From Gliomastix tumulicola (lineage: Eukaryota; Ascomycota; Sordariomycetes; Hypocreales; Bionectriaceae), in contig BCHX01000001.1 of NCBI GenBank assembly GCA_001599755.1, positions 6,634,001 through 6,698,000 on the forward strand: DNA of 64,000 nt. The letters run 5' to 3'. A program made the translations under genes and the position numbers. Each line of letters begins with the position of its first letter. The first letter of the stretch is position 1. Positions 24,815-37,035 of this stretch are shown here, one piece after another. Under the pieces are notes generated by a model. The model saw only the letters and a program-made list of their open reading frames with translations. It had not been told where the DNA came from and did no database searches.

Positions 24815-24991
24815 TCACTTAATTAGAAACCTCAATTCGCAGTGGGAATGAACAGACGCAAGGGGATGGCTGATGTCTATTCATATCCCTTGGTTAGCAA
24901 AGTTCAACGCTTGTCCTCGCAGTCTGCTGTCAAAAATGCCCTCCATGCGCTAGCGATGTCGCTATCCAACGAAGCTGTCCATTCAGCCGTG

Positions 24992-25795
24992 TCAAAGATC
25001 CAACGCACGGTCCGGAAACCGGTGAAACTCAGGCGCATGGTCAGGGAGAGGGGACGCCGGGCGCTTGTTCGGCGGCGCCTCGCACTGGCAGCGCTGCACC
25101 TCGAACCGCTCCAGCACCCGGAACGCCGCCTCCTCCGTGATGGGGTCATCGGCGAAGGCGTCCAGGAGGCCGTACACGCCCTCGTTTGGAGGCGGCGGGT
25201 GGCGCAGGACCTGCCACAGGACCTCCTGGCCGATGGCGCACAGCCACGGCGTCGCCCACGACCGGCAGACCGCGCTGACGATGAGCTCTTGCCACCGCAT
25301 CGTCCGGTCGTTGAGGACGGCGTCCAGCGGCGTGAGCACCGTCTCGAAGGGGCCGTCGCGGGCGGTGACGGCCGAGCGCGGCAGGAACGTGAGCAGGCCG
25401 ACGTGGCCGCCCGTCAGGTAGTCGAGCTTCATGCCGCGGAGGGTGTCCTCGTCGTCCGGGTGTGGCGCCTCGCCCGGGCTCTACTCTCTGATGAAGCTCT
25501 CCCACTTGCCGTATTCTTCGCAGTACCGCCCCGTGTCGTGGCTGAGCTGGGTGCATTCCTTCATCATCAGGGCGTGTTCGGCCACCATCTTCGGGTCGTT
25601 CAGGTCGAGCGCCTGCACAAGCTCGTCCTCGAGCTGGAGGGCCTCGAAAGCGGACTTGCGCAGCCGAACGTATTCGAGACCGACCGACACGGTTGACAGG
25701 CAGACGTAGACACTTCGACACAGTTTCTCGTTGGCAGTCTCTGCTGGTACGACGGCTGAGGTGTTGTCGTCTGTGGAGGTGGTGTCGCTAGACAT
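24992..25795 (-). pseudogene. Uncharacterised protein gene broken by an in-frame TAG
   Basis: On the minus strand one reading frame runs from ATG 25795 to TGA/TAG-type end at 24992 (268 codons) but is interrupted by TAG at 25483-25481. Both sides read as protein in the same frame: upstream ends KWESFIRE, downstream continues SPGEAPHPDDEDTLRGMKLDYL. No intron of workable size removes the stop (the nearest GC-type donor would give 29 bases). The product is helical and acidic, without recognised motifs; it loosely resembles fungal DUF3632-type helical proteins, which is a weak impression. It may be a recent pseudogene, a strain-specific null or a base error. The 3' end could also be spliced differently. 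Confidence 0.55.
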
Positions 25796-26876
25796 GATAT
25801 GAATGAACGAGTAAAAAAAATGTGTGGGCTGGGATATCATCTCGAAGGAACTTCTCCTTGGAATCTGAGGTGGTTTGGATTCATACCGGCTTTCAATTGG
25901 CTCTTGCCCTGCTGTGGCCTGACAACGACCCCAAGCTCCAACTATAGGGGCATGAACACCCGGGCCTCCTGCCGAGGAGAGCACATATCATATTCTCTCT
26001 TGTCAAGATTGCGTCTGCTTCTTCCTCTCCGGCAGGAGAGGAGTTGGCGTCAAAACGCGTCTCTGGGAGGAAACTGGCTTTCGAGCCTTCTGCGCTGTTG
26101 AGCTTGGGCCCCAGATGTTGCTTTGAGCACGGAGCATTGGGTCATACTCAACAGGGGGCAACAGCGTCGGACTGAGAAGATTGGCTATGAGATCGGCGGT
26201 CGCTGGGCCGCAGCCACTCGGCGCTGGGCATCTCTGGTACCTCACTCTGTCTTCCGATGTGACTGGTGACCAATATGTCTTGTAATGAGCATCTGCATGT
26301 TTCGGCGCTCCTCTTGGCAAGAGGCCAAAAATAGAACGGTGTGTCTCTTGAGCTGCCTACTATTGGAGAATAAAGTCTCTCGCATCAGTTCTTGCACTTT
26401 GAGCTGTGAGGTGGCGTACGCTAATCCCAGTGTTTCTGCACGCCTTGCATGAAAAGGCAGAGTGGTTCGCATGGGGAAGTTGGGTGCCATCGTTGTCCGC
26501 CTTTGCATTTTCCTGCGTCGTGGCTTGGCTCTCGCTCAGCCCAAGTCTCGGCTTCTGCTCCCCTTCTTTACCTTACCTCTGTTATCTCACTTCTCGCCCA
26601 AATCTTGCGTTATACTCCCCATATCTGTTGAGGTAGACTTTTGTGTCGCCACTGCGACTGACTCGAGGGTGAAACAGCCTACCTTTAGCCAAGAATCAGA
26701 AAGATTCAAGTATTCGTCGCCTCGCAAACCAGCATACCCCACGAATTGCCGATCCAGCGCAGCGAGGTCCTTGGATTGACACTACGAGTTACCCCCCATC
26801 CTCTCTACGTGGCTCACCCTCCTCGAAGAGAGTGTTTCCCATACCGTGGCCATCGAGATATCTCAATCATTGAGGG
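25796..26876. other. Intergenic between divergent genes
   Basis: About 1.1 kb separating the broken minus-strand gene from the disrupted membrane protein gene. Open frames at 26406-26779 are overlapping and compositionally pyrimidine-biased, with no family features. Confidence 0.45.
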
Positions 26877-28960
26877 ATGCATCCTCATGATGGCCAGGAA
26901 ATGCACAGGCTGGACCACAGTCGCTACAGCACCACCGCCGCAGACGTGGCCCCTGTTCCGCCACCGCGACCAGCACCAGCCCAAATGCAGCAGCAGCCAT
27001 GGCAGACGCCACAGCGCGGTGTTCTAGATTCGCGCACCTTGACTGTCCCGCCTATAACGGCCCATTCACCATCGAACACCAACTACCGCTCGCAAGAAAG
27101 CCTTTCCGACCAAGACCTCGATATCCCGAAACAACAGTCCACTGTTCATCCTGGGGCAGCTGGTGTCGAATATTCTGCTATGGATATAGACCATCACGGG
27201 AGCAGAGAGCCTGAGGGCGAATCCGACTATCTCGTGGGTAAGGCATCGAGCAATAATAATCAGACCTAGCTCTTGTACACTTCAATTAACGTCTTATGAA
27301 GCAGACCACCTCAAGAAATATCCTCCACCGAACGGACACGCCCATTCAAACACGACTAACTGGCCCTTCACGATCATATCTCTCCTATCTCTCTACTCGA
27401 CTGTCATGAGCGGGCTCTGGCTTGCGGTTGCCATCGCACAACCACGCTGGGGGAAGAAGATCTCGTCCAACGCTGGCCTCGACCCTTCCATCGCTACTAC
27501 TATTGCGGCCCTGCTTGCTAAGACCATTGAACTGTCCTTTGTGACTGTGTTCATCTGCTATCTTGGTCAGGCTCTGACCCGCAGGGCTTCCGCTGGGAAC
27601 TCAAAGGGCGTGTCCTTGGCCGAGATGATGATACGCAACTGGATCATGCAACCAGGGTCCCTCATCACTCATGGAGAAATAGTCCCCACGGCAGGTCTGA
27701 CTCTGTTTGGGGCTCTCACTCTTGTGGCCACGATTGCCTCGACTTTCTTCACCACCGCGTCGGATGCTATGGTGGCGCCGAAACTCAAACACGGCGTCTG
27801 GGAGTCTACTCAACTATCGGAACACGTCTTAAATACTTACGCGAACATAATGAGCTTCGGTCTTAGTTGTCCTCAGTTTCCACACTTGCAGGCGGACGAG
27901 CAGGAAATGATCAATGCATGCGTAGCCTTTACGTTCTCGACTGCGTCATACCGCGACTTGATGGGTTTCATGATGGACTGGTCGAACGCTACTATGAAAG
28001 GGGCGTTAGCGATGTCATCAAACCTCGTTCATCGTCCGGTACCGTCGTCATTTCTCCCTGACAATACGCCAGTTTCAGGGTCTTGGATCGAGACAAGCAC
28101 AGACAATGTCACGAAACTATCTCAGGAGCATGGGCGAATCATTAACAATGTCTCGCTAGCAATGCCTCACCCAGGTGTTTATTCGGCAGCACTTGCTCCG
28201 CACAACAAGATTCTCCAGCCTGTCGACCTAGCTGGCGTTGGAGAATACTCGATTCGCGCCAGCGTGGTCTCCCCGTCTCTCAACGTGCTGTGCGTCAATA
28301 TGCACAAAGATGAACTACGGCCGCTTGTGTATACTGAGTGGCCCAACGCCAAGACCATGGAGACAGATGTGCCAGGCCAGTACGTGGGCTGGCAAGATTG
28401 GCAAGGCGATGTGCCTAGATATGTTAACGATGGGCCGAGGGAGTATCTTAACAGGACCGTGGTGGATGACATATTTAAATGGGGACCAAAATATCATAAT
28501 CAGCCACCGATATTTCAGATAGTAGGTCATATGATCTCGGAATATCCAGGTTGAAGGTTATCTAACATCGACTAGTACCCGCCTGACTTCAATCTACTCA
28601 CCAACAGCACAGTCTGGGAGTCGGGCTCTATCTACATACTTGCTAAGAGCCCTTTCGTCGATGACTTCACCCTGTGCGAAATGAAATCGTGGTTGTCGAC
28701 AAAGTGTTCGACTCGTTTAGATGTATCTGCTGCTGGAGTGCAGCTCAAACCACACTGCGAGGACGAAGACGATGAAAACAGCTATATGCGGTCCTTTCCC
28801 GAGACATCTACGTGGTCTGAAGTCGAGAGGGACTGGAAAGTATGTCCCTTGGACCCCCAAAAAAGTCTGTTTTGGCATCGCAGAATCACTGACTTCTTTG
28901 GGGTAGTGGGTTGCCGACTCATGGCGTCTTTCCATGGACCTCAATGGCGGGGNGTATTAT
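26877..28960 (+). pseudogene. 5' half of a multi-pass membrane protein gene, split by a retrotransposon
   Basis: Exons 26877-27237, 27305-28521, 28576-28839 and 28907-28960 remain in frame and undamaged. The first 120 residues are polar and Pro/Gln-rich. Membrane segments follow: TIISLLSLYSTVMSGLWLAV, IAALLAKTIELSFVTVFICY and LTLFGALTLVATIASTF, then a long, glycosylation-rich (NXS/T) extracytoplasmic region. GPRWGKK-like and MIRNWIMQPGSLI segments are shared by a large uncharacterised ascomycete membrane family. Exon 4 reaches SWRLSMDLNGG and is cut by the LTR element at 28961; an ambiguous base lies at 28953. The missing C-terminus is at 37041-37583. Together the parts would encode 812 codons in one frame. 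As it stands the transcript would end in the LTR. Confidence 0.85.
28956..28960 (+). repeat. Target site duplication (left copy)
   Basis: ATTAT immediately before the 5' LTR, matching 37036-37040 after the 3' LTR. Five bases is the usual size for Ty3/Gypsy integrases. Confidence 0.9.
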
Positions 28961-29187
28961 TATCAGAAGCCGGTTCACCATTTACCCTAGACCTAAGTAG
29001 GGAAGTCACGTAGAGGGAGATAAAGTATAAAAGAAGGCTAGATAGTTAGACCTAGTAGGAGCCTTAGAGATTAATATAATTATATACCTACCCCTAGCTA
29101 TATATTTACTAGTACCTTATATTTAATATATTACCTTCTATATACCTTTTTACCTTTCTTACTTTATTTTAAGACTTAGTCTTAATA
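28961..29187 (+). repeat. 5' LTR
   Basis: Begins TATCAGAAGCCGG and ends CTTAATA; 227 bp, the same length as the 3' LTR. The outermost 30 bases keep C and G that are T and A in the 3' copy (TATTAAAAGTTAG), so this outer edge escaped RIP. Confidence 0.9.
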
Positions 29188-30675
29188 AATTAATCTCTCT
29201 TAATCCACTATAGAAGAGGAAGCTATCTAAGGTATATAAATAGCTAAGTATAAGTAGCTTACTTTTAATATAATTCTAACTACCTAGGTAGAAGGAAGTA
29301 GCTTAAGTACTCTTTAAAGTATAAAAAATATACCTTTTATATAATAATTAAGTAATATTTAAGCTATTAATATATTATAAGAAAATTAAAGTTTTATTAA
29401 CTTTTTAATATTAATAGGATTTTTAATTAAATTAATTACTTATACTAAGAATACTTTACTTAAGTTATATAAAAATAATAAAGAAGTAAAAATAATAAAC
29501 TTTTATTTAAATTATTAAACTTTTATTAAGGAATTAATAAATAAAGAATTTTATTATAATAAAAAAAATAATATATTAATAAATATATTAATTAATTTAA
29601 AGTTATATTATAATTTAATTAAAAGTATATTTATTTAATTATTCTTAAAAAAGAAGATAACTTTAATATAAAAGAATAATAAAAAATTAATCTCTTTTTT
29701 ATTAATTAATTTAAGTAATTTTATATTAATAATTAAATAAAGGTTTTATTTATTACTTTTAAGTATTATAATAAAAATTAAATAAAACTTTAAATCTTTA
29801 TTATTAAATATAAAGATTTTTTTTATATAAATCTTAAGAGTTTTAATATTTTATATTATAAGATTATATTAATTATAAGTAATTTTTAAAGAGAGATTAA
29901 ATAGTAATAAATTATTTATATAATTTATAATAATAATAATACTTATAATTATATTTAAGAAAACCTTAAAATATAAATATAAAATAATTTTAATAATAAG
30001 TTAACTTATACTTATAAAGCTATAAATAAGTTAAAAGTTCTTTATTAATAACTTAAATAGTTATTTTAAGCTTTTTTTAATCTTTAAAAAATTATTAAAG
30101 TAAAGTTACCTAAAGAGAAGCTTAACTTATACTATATTAATTAAATTTTATATTATTTTATATTAATAATAAAGTTACTAGTTATTAGCTAGGGTATCTC
30201 TAATACTATATAAGTATTATATTAATAAGAAGTTATAGCTAAAATACTACTAGGTATATATACCTTAATTTATAATTTAACTTATATATTTAGAATTATT
30301 AAGCTTAATTTAGTTATTTTACTATTTATTAATAATAATTATAATATAATTAAGTAGTAACCTAGTAGTTTAATATACTAGAAATATAATAGGGTTTATT
30401 ATTATAGTATATACTTTAAACCTAGTTATTATTATAATTAAATAAATTATATAATAGCTAAATATAAAAATATACTTAAGGGAATTTAACTACTTAGTTA
30501 AAGCTTATATATTAATACTTTACTATATATTTTCTATAAACCTACTAGAGGTAACCCTAATAAAGAACTAGTAGTATATTATACCTAGGAATATATAGAC
30601 TAAAAAAGTAAGTAAATAAAGTAAAAGGTAAAATTATAGCTAAAAGGTAGCTAAATTATAGTAATAGTATTACTA

Positions 30676-30687
30676 GATTTTAGTATT
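30676..30687 (+). other. Relic of retroviral-type aspartic protease active site
   Basis: Codons GAT TTT AGT ATT follow hydrophobic codons. Each non-Asp codon is one or two C-to-T/G-to-A changes from the Asp-Ser-Gly-Ala motif expected of a pol protease. Location before the reverse transcriptase supports it; evidence is short. Confidence 0.5.
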
Positions 30688-31559
30688 AATTATAATTTAT
30701 TATATCTTTACTTTATATTTAATAAATTAATTTTATTAATTAACTTACTATTAAAGTTATTATTTATAAATATACTAATTATACTATTTAAAGGGGAATT
30801 TATAAAGGTAATAAAGTTAAAAGATAATTAAAGTATAGTAAAGAAATAATTAACTTACTTTATAATTATAAAAATTAAAGAGAATATAATTATTAACTTA
30901 CTTTAATTTAAGTTAATTAATTCTATTATTTTATTTAAATATAATTATTAAAATTACCTATTAGCTATTAAAGATATCTCTATTATTATAAGTTTAAAGT
31001 AAACTTATTATAATATTTAAAATATAATCTATATAGTAGTACTTATTAAGAAGTTAAACCTTAAAGATAATAAGGGGGAACCTAAAAATTAAAAGCTATT
31101 TAATAATAAACCTATAGTAAAATTATTATTAAAATATAATAACTTTATAAATATATTTAATAATAATATTATAATTATACTTTTACTACTTAGAGGAAGA
31201 ATATACTTTATTAAGTTAAAAGAAGAGAAGGTTTTACCTTAAGGACCTATATATACCTTTACTAAGAAAGAGCTAGAAGTTCTTAAGAAGTATATTAATA
31301 AAGTATTATAATTTAGCTAAATTTAGTAATTAATTAGTTTATTAAGTATATTAGTCTTTTTTATATTAAAAAAAAAAAAGAAAGCTATAACTTTATATTA
31401 ATTATAAAGTATTAAATTAAATAATTTATAAGAATTATACCTTTTTACCTTTAATAAATTAGGTTTTTAATACCTTATAGTATATCTAAGTATATATAAA
31501 GATTAACCTAAAGAATATATACTATTAGCTATATATTAGTAAAGGGGATAAGTAAAAGA

Positions 31560-32470
31560 TAATTTTTTAGTATTACTATAAATATTTTAAGTATTATATT
31601 ATACCCTTTAATTTAATTAATACTTTAGCTACCTTTTAAGAATATATTAATAATACCTTATATAAATATATTAATATAATTTATATAATTTACTTAAATA
31701 ATATTCTAATATATAGTAATAATTATATTAAGTATATACTATATATTTACTAAGTATTAAAGAAGTTATAGTAGTATAAATTATATATTAATTTAAAGAA
31801 GTATAAATTTTTAATTATATAAGTATTCTTCTTAGGGTTTATTATATCTCCTAGAGGCTTTTATATAAAATAAAAATATATTAAAGTTATAGTAAAATAA
31901 TTAATTTTAACTAGTATTAAAGAGGTATAATTATTTTTTAACTTTATAGATTACTATTAATAGTTTATTAAAAACTATAGCTATATTATAATACCTCTTA
32001 TAAACCTTATAAAGAGCTTAGTAAGAGGGATTTAATAGCTTAAGAGTTATAAAAAAGTAATATTTAATAAGTTAAAATAAAAATTCCTTAAGGAACTTAT
32101 ATTAACTTATTATAACCTAGAATTATTAATAAAGATTAAAATAAATACCTTTAATTATATAATTAGTATAATTTTAATATAAAAGTAATAAGAAGCTTAA
32201 TATTTTATAGCTTATATATTTTATAAGTTAAAAGAGGTTAAACTTTAATATTTAATATTAAATATAAAGATACTAGCTATAATAGCTTCCTTTAAAGTAT
32301 AAAGATATTATTTAATATATACTAATAAGGTAATAATTATTATAAATTACTTTAATTATAGCTATTTAATAAAAAAACCTAAGTTATTTAGTAAATAAAT
32401 ATAAGTATTAAACTATTTAATATTATTTAACTTTAAGATTAAGTATTAATTAAATTATTTAAATTTAGTA
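31560..32470 (+). pseudogene. Reverse transcriptase/RNase H relic
   Basis: With a fixed frame around 31691-31717 the sequence reads YLNNILIYS, the catalytic YLDDILIYS box of Ty3/Gypsy reverse transcriptase with both Asp codons changed GAT to AAT. Upstream is a degraded PFGL..AP..F-like segment and downstream an LGF and RNase H-like stretch. Several in-frame TAA/TAG codons remain. Confidence 0.75.
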
Positions 32471-33205
32471 AATATATTATTATAAATAATAAAGTTAAGA
32501 GATTAAGAAGAGTTAAATTATTTAAAGTATAGCTACTTACTAGTATTTTTATAGTAATTTTACTAAAAGGGACTAAAAAATATAAAGTAATTAATATAAA
32601 TAATAATACCTTAACCTATAGAGTCCTTTATTTATATAATTACTAGGTTATACCTAGAAACTATTTATTATACTTATAGGGTAATAGCTATAATTATATA
32701 GAGAGCTTAGCTTTAATATATACTTAATAGAGTAATTAAAGGAAGAATATCTAGTAGTATTATAAGGGATTTATTAAAGTACTATTATAACCTTATAAAC
32801 TATAAGTAGGATCTTTACTTTACTATAGTTAATACTTAATAAGAGAATACTTTTATTAAAAGGTTAAAGAAAAGAGAAGACTTAAATAAAGTAACTAGAG
32901 AGCTAAAGAAGAAATACTTTTAGGTTACTACTAGTAAATAATTAATACTCTTTAAGAACTATATTTATATACCTTAGGGATTAAGGTTTAAGGTATTAAG
33001 TCTATTTTATAATAATATAATTATAAGTTATTAAGAAGTTTATTATATACTTATAAAGATAATATTATACTATTACTAATATAAGATAAAATAAAATATT
33101 AAATAATATATTTAAATTTATAATATATATTAAAAGATTAAGCTAAGGCTATATTAACCTTATAAAGTATTTACTACCTTACTATTACTTATATATTTAT
33201 TTAAA

Positions 33206-33560
33206 GAAATATTAATAGACTTTATTATAAGTTTATTAAGTATTAAAAGGTATAATTATAAGACTTTAAATTTAATATTAATAGTAATAAATTAATTTAT
33301 AAAGTATACCCTCTATATATTAATATTAAAGAGTATTACTAATAATAAATTAATAAAGTTATTTTTATAATATATATTTAGTTAATATAAAATAACTAGT
33401 AATATTATTTTAAATTATAAAAGTCTCTTTATAAATTAATTTTAGTAAAGTTTTTATAATTTATTAATATATAAAAGATACCTTAATATTACTTTTTACT
33501 TATAAATAAATAGCTAAATAAAGAGGTAGAATTAGAATTTAGAATATTATTTATAAGCTT
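33206..33560 (+). pseudogene. Integrase core relic
   Basis: From 33206 the frame reads EILIDFIISLLS then RYNYKTLNLILIVIN, matching the catalytic-core start of Ty3/Gypsy integrase including the first catalytic Asp (GAC, 33218-33220). A degraded NGQTE/R-like segment is near 33503. Multiple stops. Confidence 0.7.
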
Positions 33561-34105
33561 TTTATAATAAAGATTAATTTAATTAAAATATAAAACTTTT
33601 ACTTAAGGAATTTATATATAATATAATAAAATACTTAGCTATTAGTAAATCCCTAGTAAAGTTACTATAAGGTTTTTAGCCTTATAGTTTAAAGATATTA
33701 TTATTAAAGTTAAAATAAATTATAATAATAGTAAAGGAGAGAGTTAAATAAATATAAGAGATATAAAAAAATATAATAATTATATTATAAAAGTTAAATA
33801 AAGATTATATAAAGTAATATAATAGGAAAAAGACTATAAAGAGGTTAAAAATAAATAATTAAATTTTAATTTTAATTAAGAACTTAAACTTATAATAACC
33901 TAGTAAGAAATTAATAATAAAGTTTATAAGCCCTTACTAAATTATAAAGTATATATTAAGTAGCTTAATATATAAGCTATATTTACTATTAACTTTAAAG
34001 ATTTATAATATATTTAATATTATAGCCTTAGAGCTATATATTAATTATAATAATACTTTAAATAAGCTAGTAAATTATTTATTTAAAAATAATAAAATAT
34101 TTAAA

Positions 34106-34200
34106 GTTAAATAAATTATTAACTATAAGTTTAAAGGTAAAAAATACCTTTACTTAATAAAATAAAAAGAATATCCTAAGAAAGATAATACTTAATTAAA
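34106..34200 (+). pseudogene. Chromodomain relic at the integrase C-terminus
   Basis: The frame reads I-I-N-Y-K..GKKYLYLIK, stop, KEYPKKDNT, stop, the order of a chromodomain with Trp codons (TGG) turned into stops by G-to-A changes. A chromodomain after integrase defines chromoviruses and is thought to steer integration to marked chromatin. Confidence 0.65.
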
Positions 34201-35703
34201 GAAGTTAATATTTATTAATATAATAATAATAAATAACTATAAAAGGGATATAGTAGCTAAGTAATTATATAAAAGTAGCTATTATTTAAGAAGAAATTAA
34301 AGTAAAATATAAAAAGTAAAAACTTAATTTTATTATAATAAAAGATTATTTTTATAGGGGTAATAGGGGAGCCCTAATAAATAGTAAATTAATAATAAAA
34401 TAATAATAAATTACTTTACTTCTTATTTTTATTCTCCTCTTTATTTATTTTAAATAGAAAAGTATTAAAGTTAAAGTAATTAATAATAAGTAAAAGGATA
34501 TCTTAGAGTAAGTTAATAGTAAGGTAATAATAATATAGAAGTAAGGAAGTATACCTAGCTAGTAATAAAGGTAATAATAAATATAACTAGGGAGTTAATT
34601 ATATTAATTTATACTTAAAGGTATAATACCTTTTAGTACTTTTAGTAAAAATACTCCTAGAAGACTTTAACCTCTTAGTAAATAAGTAGTAACTTACTAG
34701 AGATATAGTAAATTACTATAATAACCTTATAAATATAGGTAAAAAAGGAGGTCTATTAATAGTAAATTAATAAAAAATAAAGTATTATTTTAATAAAAGA
34801 GTAACTTATAAAGGGTAAGAAGCCTAGAATAATATAAAGTATTAAATAGTAGAAAATAATAATATATAAAGGGTTATAATTCTTACTATTTTTAATATAA
34901 ACCTAGTAATAGTTAGCCTTAATTAAATTAATTAGCTATTTACTTACTATAAGTTTACTAAGAAATTACTATATAATATACTTAAAACTTATATTTATTA
35001 TTATAATAAAATAATACTTTATTTAACTTATATTAGTTTTTAGTATAGTATTTTACTTAAAAAACTAAATACTAATAGTAATATAATTTATTATTTTTAG
35101 TATAACTATATAATAATAAATTAATAGTAAAATAATAGTATTTTACTTTAAAATATACTTATAGGGAGAGTTTATTTATTAGGTCTTTTTTAGATTTAAA
35201 TTTATTAGTCTTTTTAATTATATTAAAATAAATTAATAGTAATAAAATAATAACTTTATAGTAAATTTATACTTTAAGGGTAATAATACTATAAAGGTAA
35301 GTAGAGATAAAAGTAAAAGTAAATATAAATAAAGAGGTAATAACCCTAGAGGGTAAGGGAGTAATAATAGTATTATAAATTATTAATAAAGGTATAACTA
35401 TATAATAAATTAAGCTTAAGAACCTATAAAATAATAGCCTAAAAGGGTATAAAAATAGTAATAATACTAAGAATTATTAGTAAATTAATACTAAAAGTTA
35501 ATTTATATTTTAGAACTTATAAGGTTTTAGCCCTAGAGGGTATAAAAGAAGTAGTAAAGCTTTAAAATATTAATAATATTATAAATTCTAGGAGAAAGAG
35601 AGCTAATTTATAGTATAATAATAACTAAATTAACTAATATAAGAAATATAAAGGAGGGACTATTATAAGGAGTTAATAATAAAGTAATATAAAGGTAATA
35701 TAG

Positions 35704-36152
35704 TGAGGAGGGGAATATTAATTCTTCTATGCTTAAGTAATTTCACTATATTTAACTTAATAAAAGAGAAATAAATTCAACTTTATTAAATTAAGTCTAA
35801 TTAATATAAGATTTTAAACATAGGTGAAGAGTAGTTTATATAAACTACTCTTAAAATATAGAGGTAATATCTTTAAAGATAAATAAGAAAACTAAAAAAG
35901 ATATATTAGAAAGAAGAAGTATAAAGATATAAGAAAAACTTAATTAATATATAGTCTATAAGAATATAGTCTTAAATATAATAATTATAAATTAATAATT
36001 AAATTATTTTTAAAAGGAAATAGTTATTATTTATCTAGGTGATAAGGAATTATTAAGTGTTTTATATATATTTTAGGGTAATATTTATTTTTCACTTAGA
36101 AAATTCCTAGCTAAAATCCCCTTCTAGTATAACTTAAAATCTATGTCCCCCA
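35704..36152. repeat. Less-degraded block, possible nested solo LTR or short element
   Basis: This block keeps words with C and G (gaggaggggaatatt, ttcttctatgc, gtcccccac) that the surroundings lost. It begins TG and ends CA, contains a TATATAAA inside a perfect 26 bp palindrome (35827-35852), and its edges share ATATAGTG in inverted orientation. These signs fit either a solo LTR or a small inverted-repeat element. No clear target duplication; boundaries are guesses. Confidence 0.35.
35827..35852. repeat. Perfect 26 bp palindrome with TATA core
   Basis: AAGAGTAGTTTAT is followed directly by its reverse complement. The centre forms TATATAAA. It could be an LTR promoter hairpin or a protein-binding site of the nested element. 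Confidence 0.7.
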
Positions 36153-36808
36153 CTATATAATAAAGAGGCTTATAAAGCTAGCTTAATTAATATAAATATA
36201 TAAATTATAATACTATAACTATATTAATAATAAAAATATATAATAAAATAATAGTAGTAAAACTATAACTAGAACTTACTAATTAATATAAAAAGTTATA
36301 ATAAAAAAGGGAAAAAAATTAAAAAAAAAAAAGAGAAATTAAGTATATTAATAAAGCCTAAATAATAAAATACTAATATTTTATTAATTTAAGTAAATAA
36401 AAATTTATAATATTAATAAAGTTTATAAAAAAAAAAAAAAAAAAAGGTTTAAAAGTAATTATAATAAGTTTTTATAATTATAATTTAATTATTATATAAT
36501 AAAAATAATATAAAAAGCTTTAATAAATTAAGTAAATAAAAACTATTTATTAATTATTAAGTAATATATAATAATTACTTTATTTATTAATTAATAATTA
36601 AACTACTTAATATTCTATATAAATATAATAATTAAAGGTAAAAAATTATATATTATATTAATAATATATTAAAATACTTATAATACCTAGGTATATATAA
36701 AGTAACCTAAGATCTTATAAGGGATAAGCTATAATATTACTATTAATATACTTTAATATATAATAAATTTTATACTTTAAGGGTAAGGTACTAGTAGAGG
36801 AAGTATTT

Positions 36809-37035
36809 TATTAAAAGTTAGTTTATTATTTACTCTAGACCTAAGTAGGGAAATTATATAAAGGGAGATAAAGTATAAAAGAAGACTAAATAATTAGACC
36901 TAGTAAAAGCCTTAGAGATTAATATAATTATATACCTACCTCTAGCTATATATTTACTAGTGCCTTATACCTAATATACTACCTTCTATATGCCCTTTCA
37001 CCTTCCTCACTTTATTCCAAGACCTAGTCTTAATA
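36809..37035 (+). repeat. 3' LTR
   Basis: 227 bp copy aligned to 28961-29187 without length change. Its inner part is strongly RIP-mutated, while the outer about 90 bases retain C residues (gccctttcaccttcctcac) that are T in the 5' LTR. Confidence 0.9.

Larger units (their letters stand above)
34260..36808. other. Extra non-coding portion of the retrotransposon
   Basis: About 2.5 kb between the end of pol and the 3' LTR. Very AT-rich, no readable domain in any frame. It contains a less degraded block at 35704-36152 and a run of about 20 A near 36428. It may hold a former additional gene, nested insertions, or both. Confidence 0.5.
28961..37035 (+). mobile_element. RIP-degraded Ty3/Gypsy chromovirus LTR retrotransposon
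   Basis: An 8075 bp element with 227 bp direct LTRs, flanked by ATTAT duplications. The interior is extremely AT-rich with TpA excess. LTR differences are almost only C/T and G/A, the signature of repeat-induced point mutation. Relics in plus-strand order are an aspartic protease active site (30676-30687), reverse transcriptase (YLNN box, 31691-31717), integrase (from 33206) and a chromodomain (34106-34200). All frames carry many stops, so it is dead. LTR ends TA...TA fit TG...CA altered by RIP. Orientation is the same as the host gene. About 2.6 kb between the chromodomain and the 3' LTR is longer than usual. Confidence 0.93.

Noticed and set aside
30373..30410. Gag zinc knuckle relic
   Set aside because: Codons could derive from Cys/His by RIP, but spacing does not fit CX2CX4HX4C cleanly.
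35695..36160. Firm call of a DNA transposon with terminal inverted repeats
   Set aside because: Only about 8 bp of inverted match and no target duplication; left as an unresolved nested block.
29041..36800. Possibility that the AT-rich block is mitochondrial DNA or a centromere
   Set aside because: LTRs, target duplication and ordered protease, reverse transcriptase, integrase and chromodomain relics show a RIP-mutated retrotransposon.
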